Assembly (NCBI RefSeq): GCF_003011885.1
Contig: NZ_PXXO01000011.1
Coordinates: 1-64,000 of the forward strand
DNA length: 64,000 nucleotides
Direction of reading: 5' to 3'
Source: Cyanobium usitatum str. Tous
GTDB lineage: Bacteria > Cyanobacteriota > Cyanobacteriia > PCC-6307 > Cyanobiaceae
The number at the start of each line of letters is the position of its first letter. The first letter of the stretch is position 1. The notes under the pieces were generated by a model. That model worked only from the letters and a program-made list of their open reading frames with translations. It searched no databases and had not been told where the DNA came from. The position numbers were made by a program, and so were the translations under genes. Positions 46,305 to 54,909 of this stretch are shown here, piece after piece.

Positions 46305-47066
46305 TCAGCGGCCGATGCTGCGGTACGGAACCTTGGACAGATAGTCCATGCTGACGCTGCCGGATGCACCGCCTTGGCTGCGCATGGCAGGCAGATTGCG
46401 CACCCAGGGGAGGTAGTCCTCGGGGAAGCCGCCACGGCGCTGACGGGAGCGAGCGGGGATCGTTTTGGCGGTGCCGGTGTACACAACTTGGGGGAAGCCC
46501 AAGATGCCGCGGTAATAGGCCTCGTATCGCGGAGTGGTGATGTTGAAGGGGGTTTCGCCCAGATCGCGGGAGCCCACCACGCGGTTGCGGTGGAAGGGAA
46601 CGGTGTCGTAACCGAAGGCGTCCAGGTATTCTTGGCCGTTGAGGATGTCGTCAACCATGCCCTTGACCCCGCGGGTCATCAGCACGGCCGCCCAGGCGAT
46701 CTCCTCAGACCTGCCGTGGGTGGGGCGACCCAGCAGCTTTTCCACCAGGTGGCGCACCACTCGGTAATTGCTGTTCAGGTTGTAGAAGCTGCGGGTGAAG
46801 GTGTCTGAGAGACACAGGGAGCGAATGAAATCCCGCACACTCATTTGGCCGTTGCGCAGCTGGCTCTCCAATGTCGAGTTGCGGTCGACCTTGAAGGCAT
46901 AAAAGAAAATCTGTCGATAACACGACTCAATGACCAGATTTAGGTCTTTGGGATCCATTGCCCTGTCCATGGACATGGGTTTGGGGTCCTCATCCGAACC
47001 CACCCGAAGCGGGTCAACCCGCGAGTTTTGGGTAGTGGGCGCGTATTTCAGGAGGGGCAGGGCCAC
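46305..47066 (-). CDS. cpcG: Phycobilisome rod-core linker polypeptide
   Basis: The product has 253 residues from a GTG start. MALPLLKYAPTTQNSRV is the typical CpcG N-terminus. The PBS linker domain (about 40-190) has ESCYRQIFFYAFKVDR, LRNGQMSVRDFIRSL and DTFTRSFYNL, and the C-terminal part contacts the core. It joins phycocyanin rods to the allophycocyanin core. The gene has its own terminator and about 90 nt of upstream space for a promoter. No other phycobilisome structural gene is in the window. Confidence 0.95.
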   Translation of the reverse strand: MALPLLKYAPTTQNSRVDPLRVGSDEDPKPMSMDRAMDPKDLNLVIESCYRQIFFYAFKVDRNSTLESQLRNGQMSVRDFIRSLCLSDTFTRSFYNLNSNYRVVRHLVEKLLGRPTHGRSEEIAWAAVLMTRGVKGMVDDILNGQEYLDAFGYDTVPFHRNRVVGSRDLGETPFNITTPRYEAYYRGILGFPQVVYTGTAKTIPARSRQRRGGFPEDYLPWVRNLPAMRSQGGASGSVSMDYLSKVPYRSIGR

Positions 47067-47157
47067 ACAACTTCATCATCCGTCGTTGCTGATCGTAGAA
47101 GTGCAGCCGCGGCCGGGTTCGGCTGGCCGTGACAGGGCTCACAGTCCGTAACGTTCG

Positions 47158-48174
47158 TCACCATCCCAGGGGAGACAGGGGCTGCTCGGAAACGGTCTCT
47201 TGGCCTGGGGCTGGGGACCCAGGCTGCGGGCTGTCTAGCAGCCGTGTCTCGACGCAGAAGGACGCCGTATTGGAGAGGCCCTCCACCGTGCTGGTGCGCA
47301 GACGCACATTGGGGCCGGCAAAGCTGAATCGCTCCAGGCTGGCCATGGTTTCGTAGCCGGTGGTGAGCAGTAGACCGTCGCGCTCGTCCATGGCGAAATG
47401 ACCTGCCACGGGGGCGGTTTCGGCGTAGCCACGGTCGCGCAAAAGCAGGCCTGACCGGCCTAGCTCATCGGTGGGGATCAAGCCGAAAACACTTTCTCCC
47501 TCGTGGGCTTCTCCGGCCTTATCCCACGCCATTGAGGCGTTCCAGGTCACTCGGCAGCCCCCAACGAGGCCGGCAGGATTTTCGCCGTGGAGCTCGGCGA
47601 TGGCGATCAGGCGGGGGTCGGACGAGGAGATCTCCACCACCTCAATGAAGGAGCCTCCCGCCTCAGCTCGCCGGTGCAACAGGTGATGGCTGCTGCGCTG
47701 GGAGCGCCAGCGACCGCAGCTAAGGCGGAAAAAGCTGAGGGCGTCGGCGATCGACTCGGAATGGATTTCGCTCACTGGCGTGTTGGGTCTGGGGCTGGGG
47801 CTGTCTCTGTGGGGATGATCGCAAGCCGCGGCGATTAGGTCGCCCAGCTCTAGGGCCAATGGCGCCCGGCCAAGGGCGGCGGCCAGTTGCTGCAGCTGCC
47901 CGCCCGCCGCCTCTAATTGCTCCACCAGAACTTCCTGGAAGCGGGGGGAGTCGGCGAGCGCGGGCTGCTGGCTGGCCCAGGCGCGCATCGCGTCGTGGCC
48001 TGGCAGGGCCCCTGCGGGCTGGTGGGCTGCGATCGCCTGCAGGCTGCGCAGGCTGTGGGCCAGAAGGCGCAGATGGTGCCGCTCCAAGGCAGGCAGGAGG
48101 GTGGCCTCCAGCTCCGCCAGTTCTGCTGCTGAAAGGGGACTTTGGGCCTGGGGTGGCGGTGCTTCAGTCTTCAC
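47158..48174 (-). CDS. CpcS/CpeS-type bilin lyase with N-terminal extension
   Basis: The product has 338 residues. From about residue 145, the segments ALSFFRLSCGRWRSQRSSHH, GGCRVTWNASMAWD, DRGYAETAPVAGHFAMDERDGLLLTTGYETM and RFSFAGPNVRLRTSTVEGL follow the lipocalin-like CpcS/CpeS phycobiliprotein lyase pattern. These enzymes attach phycocyanobilin or phycoerythrobilin to a cysteine of the apoprotein. The first 140 residues are a helical, alanine/leucine-rich domain not found in standard lyases of about 200 residues. Its start overlaps the sufR end by 11 nt. Confidence 0.82.
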   Translation of the reverse strand: MKTEAPPPQAQSPLSAAELAELEATLLPALERHHLRLLAHSLRSLQAIAAHQPAGALPGHDAMRAWASQQPALADSPRFQEVLVEQLEAAGGQLQQLAAALGRAPLALELGDLIAAACDHPHRDSPSPRPNTPVSEIHSESIADALSFFRLSCGRWRSQRSSHHLLHRRAEAGGSFIEVVEISSSDPRLIAIAELHGENPAGLVGGCRVTWNASMAWDKAGEAHEGESVFGLIPTDELGRSGLLLRDRGYAETAPVAGHFAMDERDGLLLTTGYETMASLERFSFAGPNVRLRTSTVEGLSNTASFCVETRLLDSPQPGSPAPGQETVSEQPLSPLGW

Positions 48175-48835
48175 GGCAGGGCGTCAGGCGAAAGCCGCAA
48201 GAGTGACCCTTCTCCAAGCGCCATTGCACTCGATCCACCTGACAGTCGGGAAAGGTGTGGCGAATTAGCTGTAGCTCCTGGTCGCAGATGCAGGGGAATT
48301 GCTCGGCGATGCGCATCACTGAGCAGTGAAATTCACTGAGCATCCAGGCTTGAGGGTTGCCGGCATCTTGGGAACATTCCGCCAGGTACCCCTCTTGCCG
48401 GCGTAGATCCACCAATTGCTCCAGTCGCTCTTGAAGCGAGCCTGCGCCGATGCGGTGGCGGTAAGCGTCAGCCTGCTGAATGGCTTGTTGTTCTAGGAGT
48501 CCCTGCAGGGTTTCAGGTGGCAGGTTGCTAGCCAGAGATTGCAGCAGGCCGAGGGCGAAATGGTCGCTGCCATCGGGAAATTGCCCCTGCCCCTTGGCGG
48601 TAAGGCGCCAATAATTACTGGGCCTGCCCGGACCCTCCGCCGAAGGGCTTGCCTCGACCAGGCCATCGTCTTCTAGGCCCCGCAAATGGCGACGCACAAC
48701 CTGCACCGACATCGCCAGGTGAGTTGCTAGGGCGCTCGCGGTGGCCTCTCCATGCCTGACCAGCAAGGTGAGGACCGTATCCCGGGTGGATGCCGGATCG
48801 GCGTGCTGGTGAATGATTTCGGGAATGGCGCTCAC
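48164..48835 (-). CDS. sufR: SufR transcriptional repressor of suf genes
   Basis: From the GTG at 48835 the product has 223 residues; a TTG at 48922 would give 252. It has an N-terminal winged helix (TRDTVLTLLVRHGEATASAL, MSVQVVRRHLRGLEDDGLV) and a C-terminal cysteine cluster (FHCSVMRIAEQFPCICDQE, FPDCQVDRVQWR, GHSCGF) for an iron-sulfur cluster. In cyanobacteria SufR with a bound cluster represses sufBCDS. It is divergent from ftrC-sufBCDS, and an inverted repeat lies between. The bilin lyase gene follows with an 11-nt overlap. Confidence 0.93.
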   Translation of the reverse strand: MSAIPEIIHQHADPASTRDTVLTLLVRHGEATASALATHLAMSVQVVRRHLRGLEDDGLVEASPSAEGPGRPSNYWRLTAKGQGQFPDGSDHFALGLLQSLASNLPPETLQGLLEQQAIQQADAYRHRIGAGSLQERLEQLVDLRRQEGYLAECSQDAGNPQAWMLSEFHCSVMRIAEQFPCICDQELQLIRHTFPDCQVDRVQWRLEKGHSCGFRLTPCRED

Positions 48836-48928
48836 GGCAAAGGCCGGTTGAGACAACGATGCCACGACTGGCGGGAGGTTGGGGATTAGGCCCCGCTGGC
48901 GGCCTTGGTGTCTTAGGCTCAATCCCTA

Positions 48929-48948
48929 ACGAAACACAATGGTTTCGT
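48929..48948. promoter_or_regulatory. Candidate SufR operator
   Basis: ACGAAAC, six bases, GTTTCGT: a perfect 7-bp inverted repeat in the divergent sufR/ftrC region. The 6-nt spacing matches the known cyanobacterial SufR site (CAAC-N6-GTTG) although the arms differ in sequence. It is about 98 nt upstream of the ftrC ATG and 94 nt upstream of the sufR GTG. Confidence 0.6.
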
Positions 48949-49045
48949 AATGGTCTGCCGGCAAATCCGATTGCTGGCTGCCGATGGCACCGGATTCCGA
49001 GGTGCTGTTTGACTATCGCCTTCTGATCACCTTCGCTTTCGAGCC

Positions 49046-49432
49046 ATGTCCGACACTCCGGCCAGTTCGACCGCTGAGAGCCCCGCAGGGAGCTCGCCGG
49101 CGCACTCCGACAGCTTGGAGGTGATCCGAAAGTTTGCTGAAACCTACGCGCAGCGCACCGGTACTTACTTTTGTAGTGATCCCGGTGTGACCGCGGTGGT
49201 GCTTGCTGGCTTGGCCAAGCACAAGGATGAGCTTGGTGGTGCCCTATGCCCCTGCCGTCATTACGAGGACAAGCAGGCAGAGGTTTCCCAAGCCTTTTGG
49301 AACTGCCCTTGCGTGCCCATGCGGGAGCGTAAAGAGTGCCACTGCATGCTGTTTCTCACCGAGGACAATGCTTTCCGCTGTGACCAGCAGACAATTTCCT
49401 TAGATGAAGTTAAAGCCCTTACTGCCAGCTGA
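49046..49432 (+). CDS. ftrC: Ferredoxin-thioredoxin reductase catalytic subunit
   Basis: The product has 128 residues. The cysteines C68, C70, C87, C89, C98 and C100 in CPCRHY, NCPCV and ECHC ligate the 4Fe-4S cluster and form the redox disulfide of FTR. It passes electrons from ferredoxin to thioredoxin in the light. A polar N-terminal extension of about 22 residues is present. It is the first gene after the SufR control region and 14 nt before sufB, so it is probably in the suf operon and repressed with it. Confidence 0.96.
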   Translation: MSDTPASSTAESPAGSSPAHSDSLEVIRKFAETYAQRTGTYFCSDPGVTAVVLAGLAKHKDELGGALCPCRHYEDKQAEVSQAFWNCPCVPMRERKECHCMLFLTEDNAFRCDQQTISLDEVKALTAS

Positions 49433-49446
49433 GTCGGTTTACCTCA

Positions 49447-50886
49447 ATGAGTACTGCAACCGTTGGCGATCTAGTTTCACAGCCGTATAAGCACGGTTTC
49501 GTCACTGATATTGAAACTGAAAAGATCGCCAAGGGTCTGAGTGAAGACGTTGTGCGTCTGATCTCCTCTAAGAAAAGTGAGCCTGAGTTTTTATTGGCTT
49601 TTCGGCTGCGGGCCTACCGCCAGTGGCTGCAGATGCAGTCACCAGATTGGGCGGCACTGGGTTACCCACCGATTGATTATCAAAACATTATTTACTACGC
49701 AGCTCCTAAGCAGCAGGAGAAAAAAGCCAGTCTCGATGAGGTCGATCCAAAGCTGCTGGAAACATTTGAAAAGCTTGGCATCCCCCTAAGTGAGCAGAAG
49801 CGCCTCTCCAACGTGGCAGTCGATGCTGTTTTTGACAGTGTTTCAATCGCCACCACCTATCGTGAAAAGCTTGCAGAGCATGGCGTTGTTTTCTGCTCAA
49901 TCAGTGAGGCTGTAAAAGAATATCCAGACTTGGTGGAGAAATATCTTGGCACGGTCGTTCCAAGTAATGACAACTATTTTGCCGCCCTGAACTCTGCGGT
50001 TTTTAGTGACGGTTCTTTTGTTTTTATTCCCAAGGGTGTGGCCTGCCCGATGGAGTTGTCAACCTACTTCCGGATCAATTCCGCCGACACGGGTCAGTTT
50101 GAGCGCACTTTGATAATTGCCGAAGAGGGTGCTTCGGTTAGCTACTTGGAGGGGTGCACGGCCCCGATGTTTGATACCAATCAACTCCATGCAGCCGTCG
50201 TGGAGTTGGTGGTACTTGATGATGCTTCTATCAAATACTCAACGGTTCAGAACTGGTACGCCGGTGACGAGCATGGGGTAGGTGGCATTTATAACTTCGT
50301 GACCAAGCGCGGCCAGTGCCGGGGCGACCGCAGCCGAATTAGTTGGACTCAGGTGGAAACTGGATCAGCAATCACTTGGAAATATCCCAGTTGTGTGTTG
50401 CAAGGTGCTGATTCGGTGGGCGAATTTTATTCGGTTGCCCTCACTAATAACTATCAGCAGGCTGATACTGGTACCAAGATGATTCACGTCGGTCCGAGGA
50501 CCCGCTCAACCATTGTCAGTAAGGGCATCAGCGCTGGACATTCTTCTAATAGCTACCGCGGCCTTGTCCAAATCGGCCCTAAAGCGGTAGGGGCTAAGAA
50601 TTACAGCCAGTGCGATTCGATGTTGATTGGCGATCAGGCTGGCGCTAATACCTACCCCTATATCCGCTCTCAGCAACCGGATGCCGCAGTGGAGCATGAG
50701 GCAAGCACTTGCCGCATCTCCGCAGACCAACTCTTTTACCTGCAAAGCCGGGGCATTGGTTTTGAAGAGGCTGTTTCGATGATGGTCAGCGGTTTTTGCC
50801 GCGACGTGTTTAATCAACTGCCAATGGAATTTGCTGCTGAGGCAGACAAATTGCTTGCCCTCAAGCTCGAGGGATCAGTGGGCTGA
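49447..50886 (+). CDS. sufB: Fe-S cluster assembly protein SufB
   Basis: The product has 479 residues. It contains [39 protein letters not shown] and [21 protein letters not shown], all characteristic of SufB. It is the scaffold of the SufBC2D complex, on which clusters are built from SufS-derived sulfur. The codons are clearly more AT-rich than those of sufD and sufS downstream. Confidence 0.97.
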   Translation: MSTATVGDLVSQPYKHGFVTDIETEKIAKGLSEDVVRLISSKKSEPEFLLAFRLRAYRQWLQMQSPDWAALGYPPIDYQNIIYYAAPKQQEKKASLDEVDPKLLETFEKLGIPLSEQKRLSNVAVDAVFDSVSIATTYREKLAEHGVVFCSISEAVKEYPDLVEKYLGTVVPSNDNYFAALNSAVFSDGSFVFIPKGVACPMELSTYFRINSADTGQFERTLIIAEEGASVSYLEGCTAPMFDTNQLHAAVVELVVLDDASIKYSTVQNWYAGDEHGVGGIYNFVTKRGQCRGDRSRISWTQVETGSAITWKYPSCVLQGADSVGEFYSVALTNNYQQADTGTKMIHVGPRTRSTIVSKGISAGHSSNSYRGLVQIGPKAVGAKNYSQCDSMLIGDQAGANTYPYIRSQQPDAAVEHEASTCRISADQLFYLQSRGIGFEEAVSMMVSGFCRDVFNQLPMEFAAEADKLLALKLEGSVG

Positions 50887-50942
50887 GCCGCACCGATCTG
50901 TTCTATCTGTCAGTTCCCCTTTCTCGCCCTTCCTTACCTGCT

Positions 50943-51746
50943 GTGATTCGCCCAGACGCCCCGGTATTGCTCGAAGTTTCTGACCTGCACGCGCGGGTTG
51001 AGGAGCAGCCAATCCTTAAGGGGGTGAACCTCACGATCCGAGCTGGTGAAATCCACGCAGTGATGGGGCGTAATGGCAGTGGCAAAAGCACACTTTCCAA
51101 AGTGCTGGCCGGCCATCCCGCCTACACGGTCACAGCCGGGTCGGTTTCATATATGGGCTCAGACCTCCTTGAGCTAGCCCCAGAACAGCGCTCCCGCTTG
51201 GGCTTATTCCTGGGATTTCAATATCCGGTGGAGATCCCGGGGGTTAGCAACCTTGAATTCCTACGGGTGTCCACTAACGCCCGCCGCGCTCAAAGGGGTG
51301 AGGAGGAGCTGGACACCTTTGCTTTCGAGGACCTCGTGCGCGAGCGCCTCAAGGTGGTGCAGATGGATCCGGCCTTTTTGGATCGCAGTGTCAACGAAGG
51401 CTTCTCCGGTGGCGAGAAAAAGCGCAACGAGATCTTGCAGATGGCGCTACTTGAGCCTTTGGTGGCGATCCTCGATGAAACCGATTCTGGCCTTGATATC
51501 GACGCCCTACGCATCGTGGCCGATGGGGTCAATCAACTCGCGGGCCCGGAAAATGCCACCTTGTTGATCACCCACTACCAGCGCCTGCTGGATCTGATCA
51601 CCCCCGATTTCGTCCATGTGATGGCTGCGGGCCGGATCCTGCGCACCGGAGGCAAGGAGCTGGCATTGGAGCTTGAGCGCACTGGTTACGAATGGGTGGA
51701 TCAGGAGCTGGCCAGCCTGGGCCGGGAACCTGCGGAGGTGCTGTGA
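50943..51746 (+). CDS. sufC: Fe-S cluster assembly ATPase SufC
   Basis: The product has 267 residues and a GTG start. Walker [10 protein letters not shown] (42-50), signature [12 protein letters not shown] and Walker [17 protein letters not shown] mark the ABC-type ATPase of the SufBCD scaffold. Its stop overlaps the sufD ATG (TGATG). Confidence 0.97.
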   Translation: MIRPDAPVLLEVSDLHARVEEQPILKGVNLTIRAGEIHAVMGRNGSGKSTLSKVLAGHPAYTVTAGSVSYMGSDLLELAPEQRSRLGLFLGFQYPVEIPGVSNLEFLRVSTNARRAQRGEEELDTFAFEDLVRERLKVVQMDPAFLDRSVNEGFSGGEKKRNEILQMALLEPLVAILDETDSGLDIDALRIVADGVNQLAGPENATLLITHYQRLLDLITPDFVHVMAAGRILRTGGKELALELERTGYEWVDQELASLGREPAEVL

Positions 51747-52858
51747 TGCCAGCTGCGGTTATGCCAAATACTGCCGATTGGCTCACCCAACTTGCTGGCG
51801 CTCCCCTGCCGGGCCGAAGTCAGGAGGAGTGGCGATTCACAGGCCTGGCTGCCCTAGAGGCCTTGGCGCCCGAACTCTGGAGTGGTGTCGATCCATTCGC
51901 CCAACTCAGCTTGCCCGCTGGCATTAGCTGCATCGGCGCTGATCAGGCGCAGGGGTTGCAGCAGCAGGTGCTCAAAGCCACAGGCGGCAGCGATGCTTGG
52001 TCGGTGCGACTTAATCAAGGCGCTTCGCCCCGCTGTCTGGCCTTGCGGGTGGCTGGAGCAGCGGATCCGTTGCAATTGCATTTTGATGCCGGCGCGGAGC
52101 CGGGTCTGCGGGCACTGCAGCTGGTGCTCGTGCTTGAGGAGGGCGCCAGCCTGGAGCTGCTTATTCAGCACGGCTCCAGTGGCCCCAATGCCACCAGCTT
52201 GGTAGCGGTGGCCCAGCTTGGCCGCGGCGCCGAGCTAAATCTGGGGCTGCTGGCGCCTGGCGATGCCCGCGCCAGCTTGCTCAGCCACCTGTCGATCACT
52301 CAGGCCCCCGCCAGCTCCCTCCAGCTCACTACCGCAGTTGGGGGCTGGGCCCTCAGCCGGCTCGAGCCCTGCATCAGCCAGCTGGAGGGAGCGGCCCACA
52401 CCCAGCTGCGGGCCCTGCAGCTGGTGGATGGCCAGGAGCTGGCCGACACCCACAGCCAAGTGCGTTTTGAAGGCCCCGATGGCCAGCTCGACCAGCTCCA
52501 CAAGGTGGTAGCTGATGGGGCCGGACGCAGCGTGTTCAACGGGGCCGTGCGGGTACCGCGCAGCGCCCAGCAAACCAACGCCGCCCAGCTCAGCCGCAGC
52601 CTGTTGCTCTCCGATCGGGCTCGAGTAGATACCAAACCCGAGCTTGAAATCGTCGCGGACGATGTCAAGTGCGCCCACGGCGCCACCATTAGTCGGCTGC
52701 AGCAAAACGAGCTTTTTTATCTGCAGAGCCGGGGTATTGGCGCTGAACAAGCCTCTCGCTTGCTTTTGCGGGGCTATTGCGAGGAGGTGTTGCGCGAGCT
52801 TCCCGCGGCGGCGGCGGCCCTGAATCCGCTAACGCTGCTGCTGCGGGAGCATCCATGA
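51746..52858 (+). CDS. sufD: Fe-S cluster assembly protein SufD
   Basis: The product has 370 residues from the ATG in the sufC stop. It shows the SufB/D beta-helix core: RSVFNGAVRVPRSAQQTNAAQLSRSLLLSD, KPELEIVADDVKCAHGAT and the end [25 protein letters not shown]. It forms a heterodimer with SufB. The sequence is much more diverged than that of SufB, as usual. Confidence 0.95.
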   Translation: MPAAVMPNTADWLTQLAGAPLPGRSQEEWRFTGLAALEALAPELWSGVDPFAQLSLPAGISCIGADQAQGLQQQVLKATGGSDAWSVRLNQGASPRCLALRVAGAADPLQLHFDAGAEPGLRALQLVLVLEEGASLELLIQHGSSGPNATSLVAVAQLGRGAELNLGLLAPGDARASLLSHLSITQAPASSLQLTTAVGGWALSRLEPCISQLEGAAHTQLRALQLVDGQELADTHSQVRFEGPDGQLDQLHKVVADGAGRSVFNGAVRVPRSAQQTNAAQLSRSLLLSDRARVDTKPELEIVADDVKCAHGATISRLQQNELFYLQSRGIGAEQASRLLLRGYCEEVLRELPAAAAALNPLTLLLREHP

Positions 52859-54165
52859 CCACCACTACCTCCACCGCAGCAGTAACCACCACCGCATCTC
52901 CCACCAGCCTTGAGGTGGTTGCGCCGGATCTTGCTGCCCTCACCCGGCCTGATTTCCCCCTGCTGGCCCAAACGGCTTGCCTTGGCCAGCCGCTGATCTA
53001 CCTCGATTACGCCGCGACCAGCCAGAAGCCCCGTCAGGTATTGGCGGCCCTGCAGCACTACTACGACCACGACAACGCCAACGTGCACCGCGGCGCCCAC
53101 CAGCTCAGTGCTCGCGCCACTGAAGGCTTTGAGGCAGCCCGCAGCAAAACCGCCACCTTCATCGGTGCGGCCAATGCGAGAGAAATCGTGTTCACCCGCA
53201 ATGCCAGCGAGGCGATCAACTTGGTGGCTCGCAGCTGGGGCGAGGCCAACCTGGGCCCCGGTGATGAGGTGTTGCTCACGGTGATGGAGCACCACTCCAA
53301 CCTGGTCCCCTGGCAGCTGCTGGCGGCGCGCACTGGCTGCGTGCTGCGCCATGCGGGCCTCACCGAGAGCGGTGAGCTGGATCTGGAGGATCTGCGCGGC
53401 CAGATCAGCGAGCGCACCAAGCTCGTAAGCCTGGTGCAGGTGAGCAATACCCTCGGCTGCCTCAATCCGATTGAGCAGGTGGTGGCGCTGGCCCACGCCG
53501 CCGGCGCTCTGGTGCTGGTGGATGCCTGTCAGAGCCTGCCCCACCTGGTGGTGAATGTGGCCCAGCTGGGCTGCGATTTTTTGGTGGGCAGCTCCCATAA
53601 GCTCTGCGGCCCCACCGGCATGGGCTTTCTTTGGGCCCGCGAGGCTCTGCTGGAGGCGATGCCGCCCTTTCTGGGCGGAGGCGAGATGATCCAGGACGTT
53701 TACCTCGATCACAGCAGCTGGGCCGAATTGCCGCACAAATTTGAGGCGGGCACCCCGGCCATCGGCGAGGCGATCGGCATGGGTGCCGCCCTCGACTACC
53801 TCAGTGCTATTGGTCTCGAGCGCATCCACGCCTGGGAGCAGCTGCTCACCCGCCAGCTGTTTGCGCGTCTCCAGGCGATTGAGGGGGTGCGCATCTTGGG
53901 TCCCACCCCCGAGCAGCAACCCGATCGCGGTGCCCTGGCGGCCTTCACGGTGGATGGCCTGCACGCCAACGACATCGCCGCCCTGCTGGATTCAGCTGGC
54001 ATCTGCATCCGCAGCGGCCATCACTGCACCCAGCCCCTGCACCGCCTCTACGGCCTCCCCGGCTCAGCCAGAGCCAGCCTGGGCTTCACAACCACCCCTG
54101 AAGAGATCGACCGCTTCGCTGAGGAGCTTGAGGGCACGATCACCTTTCTGCGCGAGCACAGCTAG
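52855..54165 (+). CDS. sufS: Cysteine desulfurase SufS
   Basis: From the ATG that overlaps the sufD stop (ATGA) the product has 436 residues. YLDYAATSQKP, NVHRGAHQLSARAT, the PLP-lysine motif GSSHKLCGPTGMGFL and the catalytic cysteine in RSGHHCTQPLH are typical of group II desulfurases. A threonine-rich N-terminal extension of about 15 residues precedes the domain. It supplies persulfide sulfur to SufB. Confidence 0.97.
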   Translation: MTTTTSTAAVTTTASPTSLEVVAPDLAALTRPDFPLLAQTACLGQPLIYLDYAATSQKPRQVLAALQHYYDHDNANVHRGAHQLSARATEGFEAARSKTATFIGAANAREIVFTRNASEAINLVARSWGEANLGPGDEVLLTVMEHHSNLVPWQLLAARTGCVLRHAGLTESGELDLEDLRGQISERTKLVSLVQVSNTLGCLNPIEQVVALAHAAGALVLVDACQSLPHLVVNVAQLGCDFLVGSSHKLCGPTGMGFLWAREALLEAMPPFLGGGEMIQDVYLDHSSWAELPHKFEAGTPAIGEAIGMGAALDYLSAIGLERIHAWEQLLTRQLFARLQAIEGVRILGPTPEQQPDRGALAAFTVDGLHANDIAALLDSAGICIRSGHHCTQPLHRLYGLPGSARASLGFTTTPEEIDRFAEELEGTITFLREHS

Positions 54166-54191
54166 TTGGCTGGTAAGCCGTTTGGGTTTCG

Positions 54192-54737
54192 ATGATTTCT
54201 GAGAGCCCGGGCCGGGCCGAGTTGTTTCTGGCGGTGCTGGGCGGCCGGGCGCTGGGCTGCCATATCGAGCTCCACGACGTGCGCTTCGTGGCCGGCGCCA
54301 CGATCGAAGCGGCGCTTCCAGAGTTGCGGCGGCAGTGGTTCGGGAGGCGTGAGGGCCTGCACCTGGACAGCTACCTGGCGGTGCGAGCGGTGGATGGCTT
54401 CGCGGTGAGCCTCGGGCGCGAGCCGGCCGCGCCCCGGCCCGAGCGGCTGTGGTTTGTGAACCTGGGCGCCTACCGCCCCGAATCCCTAGCGGAGCTGCAC
54501 CACTTCGGCCTGGTGGTGGCCCGCTCACCCCAGGCGGCCAAGGCGGCCGCCAAGCGCCAGTGGCTGCGCGGTGCCCTGCAGCAGCACAAGGATGATCTGG
54601 TGGCCGTAGACGACTGCCTGGCGATCGAGCAGCTGGAGCTGCTGGGCGGCGAGCGCTGGCATGTGCAGCTGGAGCCCCACCCGGAGGGCCTGAGCCAGAG
54701 CCAGGTGCCGGATTGGTTTGGCTACCGGCTGATTTGA
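54192..54737 (+). CDS. DUF1543 domain protein
   Basis: The product has 181 residues. LFLAVLGGRALGCHIELHDVRFV, LRRQWFGRREGLHLDSYLAV and LWFVNLGAYRP match the DUF1543 family, found in many bacteria with no known role. It lies 26 nt after sufS and could be cotranscribed, although nothing links it to cluster assembly. Confidence 0.85.
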   Translation: MISESPGRAELFLAVLGGRALGCHIELHDVRFVAGATIEAALPELRRQWFGRREGLHLDSYLAVRAVDGFAVSLGREPAAPRPERLWFVNLGAYRPESLAELHHFGLVVARSPQAAKAAAKRQWLRGALQQHKDDLVAVDDCLAIEQLELLGGERWHVQLEPHPEGLSQSQVPDWFGYRLI

Positions 54738-54785
54738 GCAGGCGGCAGGGGGCGCTGTTGTGTTGGCGACAGGCTCAGGGATTCT

Positions 54786-54798
54786 GTACAAACTGTAC
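54786..54798. promoter_or_regulatory. Short inverted repeat upstream of mtnA
   Basis: GTACA-AAC-TGTAC is a perfect 5-bp inverted repeat about 110 nt upstream of the mtnA ATG, in a 170-nt gap after the DUF1543 gene. It might be an operator. A run of nine C lies at about 54865-54873. Confidence 0.35.
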
Positions 54799-54909
54799 GG
54801 ATTTTGAGACGGTCCATTTCAGGATCGTTCCGCTTCTGGTCCTGGAGCTGATCTGCTCCAGTCCCCCCCCCAGGGATGATCAGGGTCTGATTTCGCTCCA
54901 CATGCAGCC

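Noticed and set aside
52774-53964. 396-residue ORF antisense to sufS
   Set aside because: sufS is unambiguous on the plus strand. The antisense frame is His/Gln/Gly rich, a common by-product of GC-rich coding DNA.
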